Source of the DNA: Actinomycetota bacterium
GTDB lineage: Bacteria; Actinomycetota; Actinomycetes; Streptosporangiales; Streptosporangiaceae
DNA: 34,993 bases
Assembly (NCBI GenBank): GCA_003168215.1
Contig: PMSW01000053.1
Coordinates: 5,988-40,980, forward strand
Direction: 5' to 3'
In this document: positions 31,787 through 34,993 of the stretch, piece after piece
How positions within the stretch are numbered: the stretch's first letter is position 1
Layout of the letters: every line of letters begins with the position of its first letter
Notes under the pieces: generated by a model
Databases searched by the model: none
What the model was told of the DNA's origin: nothing
What the model saw: the letters and a program-made list of their open reading frames with translations, nothing else
Translations under genes and position numbers: made by a program

Positions 31787-32307
31787 CCGCGCCCACCGCT
31801 TCGATGTGGGGCGGGCGCTACCTCGAGGACTTCGTCGTCGGGGACCGATACGAGCACCCCATGGGGCGAACGATCACATCGGCCGACAACATCTGGTTCA
31901 CGCTCTTGACGCAGAACTCGGCCAGTTTGCATGTCGATCACAACTACGCCGCGCACACCGAGTTCGGCCGACCGCTGGTCAATTCAACGCTGTTGCTCTC
32001 GATCGTCACCGGTCAGAGCGTTTTCGACGTGTCGTTCAACGTGTTCGCGAACCTCGGTTGGGACACCGTGCGGATGTCCAATCCGGTATTCGAGGGCGAC
32101 ACGATTTACTCCGCCTCCGAAGTGCTCTCGGTCCGACCATCCAAGTCACGCCCCAGCGTGGGGATTGTCGTGGTCTCGACAACCGGCCGCAACCAGGCGG
32201 GAACCGAGGTCATCAGCTTCGAACGCACCGTGATGATCTATCGCCGCGGATTCGGTCCGCGGGCGAACGGATCGGTCCCATCAGTCGTTTCGAGCGATCA
32301 GGCATGA
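31783..32307 (+). CDS. MaoC-like hot-dog-fold dehydratase, variant active site
   Basis: 174 aa with ITSADNIWFTLLTQNSASLHVD, NYAAHTEFGRPLVNSTLLLS and SNPVFEGDTIYSASEV. The active-site loop has Asn-Ser-Ala-Ser-Leu-His where the copy at 5807-6253 has Asp-Tyr-Thr-Pro-Ile-His, so Asn stands in place of Asp. Related groups with this pattern include mesaconyl-CoA-type hydratases, so a small branched or dicarboxylic enoyl-CoA substrate is possible. GTG 31783 overlaps the CoA transferase by four bases. Confidence 0.85.
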   Translation: MTAPTASMWGGRYLEDFVVGDRYEHPMGRTITSADNIWFTLLTQNSASLHVDHNYAAHTEFGRPLVNSTLLLSIVTGQSVFDVSFNVFANLGWDTVRMSNPVFEGDTIYSASEVLSVRPSKSRPSVGIVVVSTTGRNQAGTEVISFERTVMIYRRGFGPRANGSVPSVVSSDQA

Positions 32308-32376
32308 ACGTCTTCGACATGCGGGCGCTGGCTAATGGACCTTCCACCGAGACGCCACCGCCCGGAAGGAGCCACC

Positions 32377-33531
32377 GTGTTCTCACTACCTGACGGCGAG
32401 CAGGAACTGGTCGATGTCGTTCGCCGCTTTGCCGACGACCGCATCGTTCCGGTCGCGTCGGCATTCGATCGCTCGGACGAGTACCCGGCCGATCTGATCG
32501 AGCAGATGAAGGACCTGGGTCTGTTCGGGTTGGGGGTGTGTTCCCCCTACACCGAGTACCCGGTAAGCACCGCGTGCATGGCGCTGGTGACGCTGGAACT
32601 GTCCCGGGGTTGGATGAGCCTCGGCGGCGCGATCGGCGGTCACACCGTCGTTTCGAAACTCCTGTCGATCTTCGGCACGCCGGAGCAGCAGGAAAAGTAC
32701 CTGCCGACGATGGCGACTGGTGCCCTTCGAGCCACGATGGCCCTCACTGAGGCCGGCGGAGGCTCGGACCTGTCGGCGATGACGACGACGGCCACGCTCA
32801 ACGGTGACGAGTACGTCATCAACGGAGCCAAGACCTGGATCAGCAACGCCGAGCGGTCGGATCTGATCGCCTTGCTGTGCAAGACCGATCCAGCTGCCTC
32901 GCCCCCGCACAGTGGCATGACTGTGCTGATCGTCGAAAAGGGCCCGGGGGTCACCATCGGAAAGCCGCTGGGCAAGCTTGGCTACCATGGCGTGGAGAGC
33001 TGCGAGGTGGTCTTCGACGACTGCCGCGTCTCCGCGTCGGCGGCACTCGGCGGAGCGCCGGGAACCGGCTTCCAGCAAATGATGAAGGGGCTGGAGGTGG
33101 GCCGGATCCAGGTAGCGGCGCGAGCGGTGGGGGTGGCCAGGGCCGCCTTCGACCGCGCGTTGGCCTACTCTCAGGAACGGCACACGTTCGGCAAGCCCAT
33201 CTGGCGACACCAGTCGATCGGCAACTACCTCGCCGACATGGCAACCAGCGTGACGGCAGCCCGCTTGCTGCTGCTGCAGGCGGCAGAGCTGTTCGATCAG
33301 GGCCGACGGGCTGACCTCGAGGCCGGGATGGCGAAGCTGTTCGCGTCCGAGGTGGCCATGAGCAGTGCGCTTACCGCGATCCGCATCCACGGCGCTTACG
33401 GCTATTCCACCGAGTTCGATGTGGAACGACTGTTCCGGGACGCGCCGCTGATGATCGTCGGCGAAGGTACCAACGAGATTCAACGCAACATCATCGCCCA
33501 GCAACTCGTCGCGCGCGGCGGCCTGTCGTGA
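32377..33531 (+). CDS. Acyl-CoA dehydrogenase (canonical type), end of copy B run
   Basis: 384-aa enzyme with ALTEAGGGSDLS, KTWISNAERSD, LEVGRIQVAARAVGVA and GEGTNEIQRNIIAQQL, including the usual Glu. Close paralogue of 12063-13241 along the whole length. GTG 32377 has AAGGAG five bases before it. Last intact gene of the long plus-strand run, 69 bp after MaoC. Probably oxidises an acyl-CoA produced earlier in the pathway. Confidence 0.91.
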   Translation: MFSLPDGEQELVDVVRRFADDRIVPVASAFDRSDEYPADLIEQMKDLGLFGLGVCSPYTEYPVSTACMALVTLELSRGWMSLGGAIGGHTVVSKLLSIFGTPEQQEKYLPTMATGALRATMALTEAGGGSDLSAMTTTATLNGDEYVINGAKTWISNAERSDLIALLCKTDPAASPPHSGMTVLIVEKGPGVTIGKPLGKLGYHGVESCEVVFDDCRVSASAALGGAPGTGFQQMMKGLEVGRIQVAARAVGVARAAFDRALAYSQERHTFGKPIWRHQSIGNYLADMATSVTAARLLLLQAAELFDQGRRADLEAGMAKLFASEVAMSSALTAIRIHGAYGYSTEFDVERLFRDAPLMIVGEGTNEIQRNIIAQQLVARGGLS

Positions 33532-33588
33532 CGGTCACGAACTCCGTCCGCTCCGGCCCTTCACATCCGGGAACCACCCACGACTGAG

Positions 33589-33720
33589 GTGTCACGCAGC
33601 CACTGGCAGAGCATTGCCGACGCGGCGATCAAGTTCGTCGACAACGAGGTGGTGCCCCTGAAGCGGGCCAACCGGGAGCTGGTCGATGATTCGCCGTGCC
33701 AGTCGTGGCTGGTGAGGTGA
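33589..33720 (+). pseudogene. N-terminal fragment of an acyl-CoA dehydrogenase
   Basis: 43 codons, WQSIADAAIKFVDNEVVPLKRANRELVDD, matching WQQLIETTLAFCDREVVPLENENRELLEN of the dehydrogenase at 19608-20852. It then runs into an opposite-strand OsmC relic and stops. It marks the right edge of the cluster and suggests that copy B once also contained this first gene of copy A. Confidence 0.7.
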
Positions 33721-33876
33721 GTGCGCTCACGGGCACCGGGTTGCGGAACAGGTCCAGCACCGGGCAGTGCTTGTCGACCACGGCGGCGAGTTCCTGGTAG
33801 CGCTGCGCGGTCTCGGGTTCGGGGCTATGCCGCCGCCGCCGAGCGCAGACGGCTCGTCCACCGTGAACGTGTGACT
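33718..33876 (-). pseudogene. Internally deleted OsmC-family gene relic
   Basis: On the minus strand SHTFTVDEPSALGGGGIAPNP (starting about 33876; residues shown end at the usual N-terminal OsmC motif) is followed, in another frame, by RYQELAAVVDKHCPVLDLF and NPVPV, the C-terminal motif with the peroxidatic Cys. The middle, with the first Cys, is missing. It is a dead remnant of an organic-hydroperoxide-reductase-type gene. Confidence 0.65.
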
Positions 33877-33899
33877 GCCCTTTCACCGTCTCTCTTCAG

Positions 33900-34382
33900 C
33901 TACTGGAACCCGGCGCGGACTGAGGTGACGCGCTGCGTGTTGAATCCGAGCCAGTGCATCCGGCCCATGTAGCGCGCGTGCTCGACCTTGAGACAGCGGT
34001 CCATGATCACCGTCACGCCGCCATCTTCGGCGATCCGCGCGCCGTCGGCGTTGATCACGCCGAACTGGCACCAGATGGCGCCGGCGTGGATCGCCACAGC
34101 CTCCCGCGCGATCCCCGGCAGGGCGTCCGGCGCGCGGAAGACGTTCACGACATCCACCGGCACGGGTACGTCCAGCAGGCTCGCGTAGGACGTCTCTCCG
34201 AGGATCTCCGTCTCGCGGGGATTCACGGGGATGACGCGGTAGCCATGCCGCTTGAGGTAGTAACCAACGAAGTAGCTGGCCCGCAGCTCGTTGTTCGACA
34301 GGCCCACGATCGCGATCGTCCTGGCGGTGTGGAGCACGCGCTGGATCGTCAGCGAGTCCTGGTACTGCCCGAGATCGATCAT
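33900..34382 (-). CDS. CoA-binding (YccU-type) Rossmann-fold protein
   Basis: 160-aa CoA_binding-domain protein: ARTIAIVGLSNNELRASYFVGYYLKRHGY, VIPVNPRETEILG, then IWCQFGVINADGARIAEDGG. The family binds CoA or nucleotides but its role is unsettled. ATG 34382 shares ATGA with the sulfhydrylase stop, so both are one operon and probably linked to sulfur or methionine metabolism, unrelated to the catabolic cluster. Confidence 0.85.
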   Translation of the reverse strand: MIDLGQYQDSLTIQRVLHTARTIAIVGLSNNELRASYFVGYYLKRHGYRVIPVNPRETEILGETSYASLLDVPVPVDVVNVFRAPDALPGIAREAVAIHAGAIWCQFGVINADGARIAEDGGVTVIMDRCLKVEHARYMGRMHWLGFNTQRVTSVRAGFQ

Positions 34383-34993
34383 GCCGTCGCTACCTTCTCT
34401 CCCGCTGTTGCGGCGACGCGCGCGAAACCCTGCTCCAGATCCCACATCAGATCCTCGACGGACTCGGTGCCGACCGACAGCCGCACCGTCCCCGGCCCGA
34501 CGCCGGCCGCCCGCAGTTCGTCGTTGCTCAGCTGGCGGTGCGTCGTGCTGGCCGGGTGGATGATCAGGCTTTTCGCGTCACCGACGTTCGCCAGGTGGGA
34601 CCAGAGCGTCACACCGCGGATGAGGTCCTGTCCGCCGGTCCGGCCACCGGCGCAGTCGAACGAGAACACCGCGCCGGCTCCGCGCGGCAAGTACTTCTCC
34701 ACCAGGGGCCGGTACAGGCTCCCCGGCAGGCCGGGGTAGGTCACGTTCGACGCCAGGTCGTGCGCCTGGAGGAACGCCGCGACCGCTAGCGCGTTGCTGA
34801 CGTGGCGTTCCATCCGTAGCGACAGTGTCTCGAGCCCCTGCAGGAACAGGAAGGCGTTGAAGGGCGAGAGCGCCGCGCCCAGGTCGCGCAGGGTCTCGGC
34901 CCGGAGCTTCATCAGATAGCCGTACATCCCGAACGTCTCGTGGAATTGCAGGCCATGGTAGGCCGGCGACGGATCCGCGACCACGGGAAACCG
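34379..34993 (-). CDS. O-acetylhomoserine sulfhydrylase, C-terminal part (cut by window edge)
   Basis: About 204 C-terminal residues of a PLP-dependent Cys/Met-metabolism enzyme; the frame is open to the window end, so the PLP lysine and N-terminal half lie outside. GSLYRPLVEKYLPRGAGAVFSFD, LIIHPASTTHRQL and VRLSVGTES are typical of O-acetylhomoserine aminocarboxypropyltransferases (MetY/Met17 type), which make homocysteine from O-acetylhomoserine and sulfide. It is upstream of and coupled to the CoA-binding gene. Confidence 0.88.
   Translation of the reverse strand, partial: RFPVVADPSPAYHGLQFHETFGMYGYLMKLRAETLRDLGAALSPFNAFLFLQGLETLSLRMERHVSNALAVAAFLQAHDLASNVTYPGLPGSLYRPLVEKYLPRGAGAVFSFDCAGGRTGGQDLIRGVTLWSHLANVGDAKSLIIHPASTTHRQLSNDELRAAGVGPGTVRLSVGTESVEDLMWDLEQGFARVAATAGEKVATA

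Noticed and set aside
1-34993. Search by eye for tRNA or rRNA genes, CRISPR arrays, transposases and insertion-sequence ends.
   Set aside because: None seen. The decay and inversion show no preserved mobile element, so a mechanism by transposition is not claimed.

Overview
The window is high-GC DNA with GTG and TTG starts alongside ATG, tight ATGA/GTGA start-stop overlaps and Gly/Ser-rich lipoprotein N-termini. This points to an actinomycete with a large catabolic genome; I cannot place it to genus. Almost every gene belongs to uptake and CoA-thioester breakdown of an unidentified carboxylic acid: six intact acyl-CoA dehydrogenases, two thiolase/DUF35 pairs, two MaoC hydratases, two CoA transferases, three CoA-ligase-like proteins, a crotonase, an amidohydrolase and a branched-chain-amino-acid-type (Liv) ABC transporter.

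Layout. 62-2597 (-): two Liv-type substrate-binding lipoproteins, divergent from a CoA transferase (2832-4205, +). 4228-6253 (-): DUF35, thiolase and MaoC. 6336-9657 (-): livF, livG, livM, livH. 9793-13241 (-): three acyl-CoA dehydrogenases, with a possible small gene before them. 13692-14381 (-): a GntR/FCD regulator. 14439-20852 (-), 'copy A': acyl-CoA dehydrogenase, nitronate monooxygenase-like, NDP-forming acyl-CoA synthetase, truncated acyl-CoA dehydrogenase, phosphotriesterase-like hydrolase, then a scrambled crotonase/thiolase/DUF35 relic. 21085-22689 (+): alpha/beta hydrolase and a PPOX-fold protein. 23141-33531 (+), 'copy B': a long collinear run opening with monooxygenase and synthetase relics, then acyl-CoA dehydrogenase, truncated phosphotriesterase, crotonase, thiolase, DUF35, two ligase-like proteins, CoA transferase, MaoC and acyl-CoA dehydrogenase. 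33589-33876 holds two gene relics. 33900-34993 (-) is an unrelated pair: a CoA-binding protein and the C-terminal part of an O-acetylhomoserine sulfhydrylase.

Two observations stand out. First, copies A and B have the same ancestral gene order (monooxygenase, synthetase, dehydrogenase, phosphotriesterase, crotonase, thiolase, DUF35) on opposite strands, and each has lost what the other keeps; only together do they make a full set. Second, an 11-bp inverted repeat, GATCAAAAATC or its complement GATTTTTGATC, lies in the spacer of at least five putative promoters at a fixed distance from the -10 box, and a diverged tandem version precedes the binding-protein operon. This would place uptake and both copies in one regulon; the GntR/FCD protein is the only regulator seen here and so the leading candidate.

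The chemistry is inferred only. DUF35/thiolase pairs lacking thiolase cysteines, MaoC proteins and an unlike-subunit dehydrogenase pair resemble actinobacterial removal of branched or steroid-type side chains, but the substrate cannot be read from the sequence.
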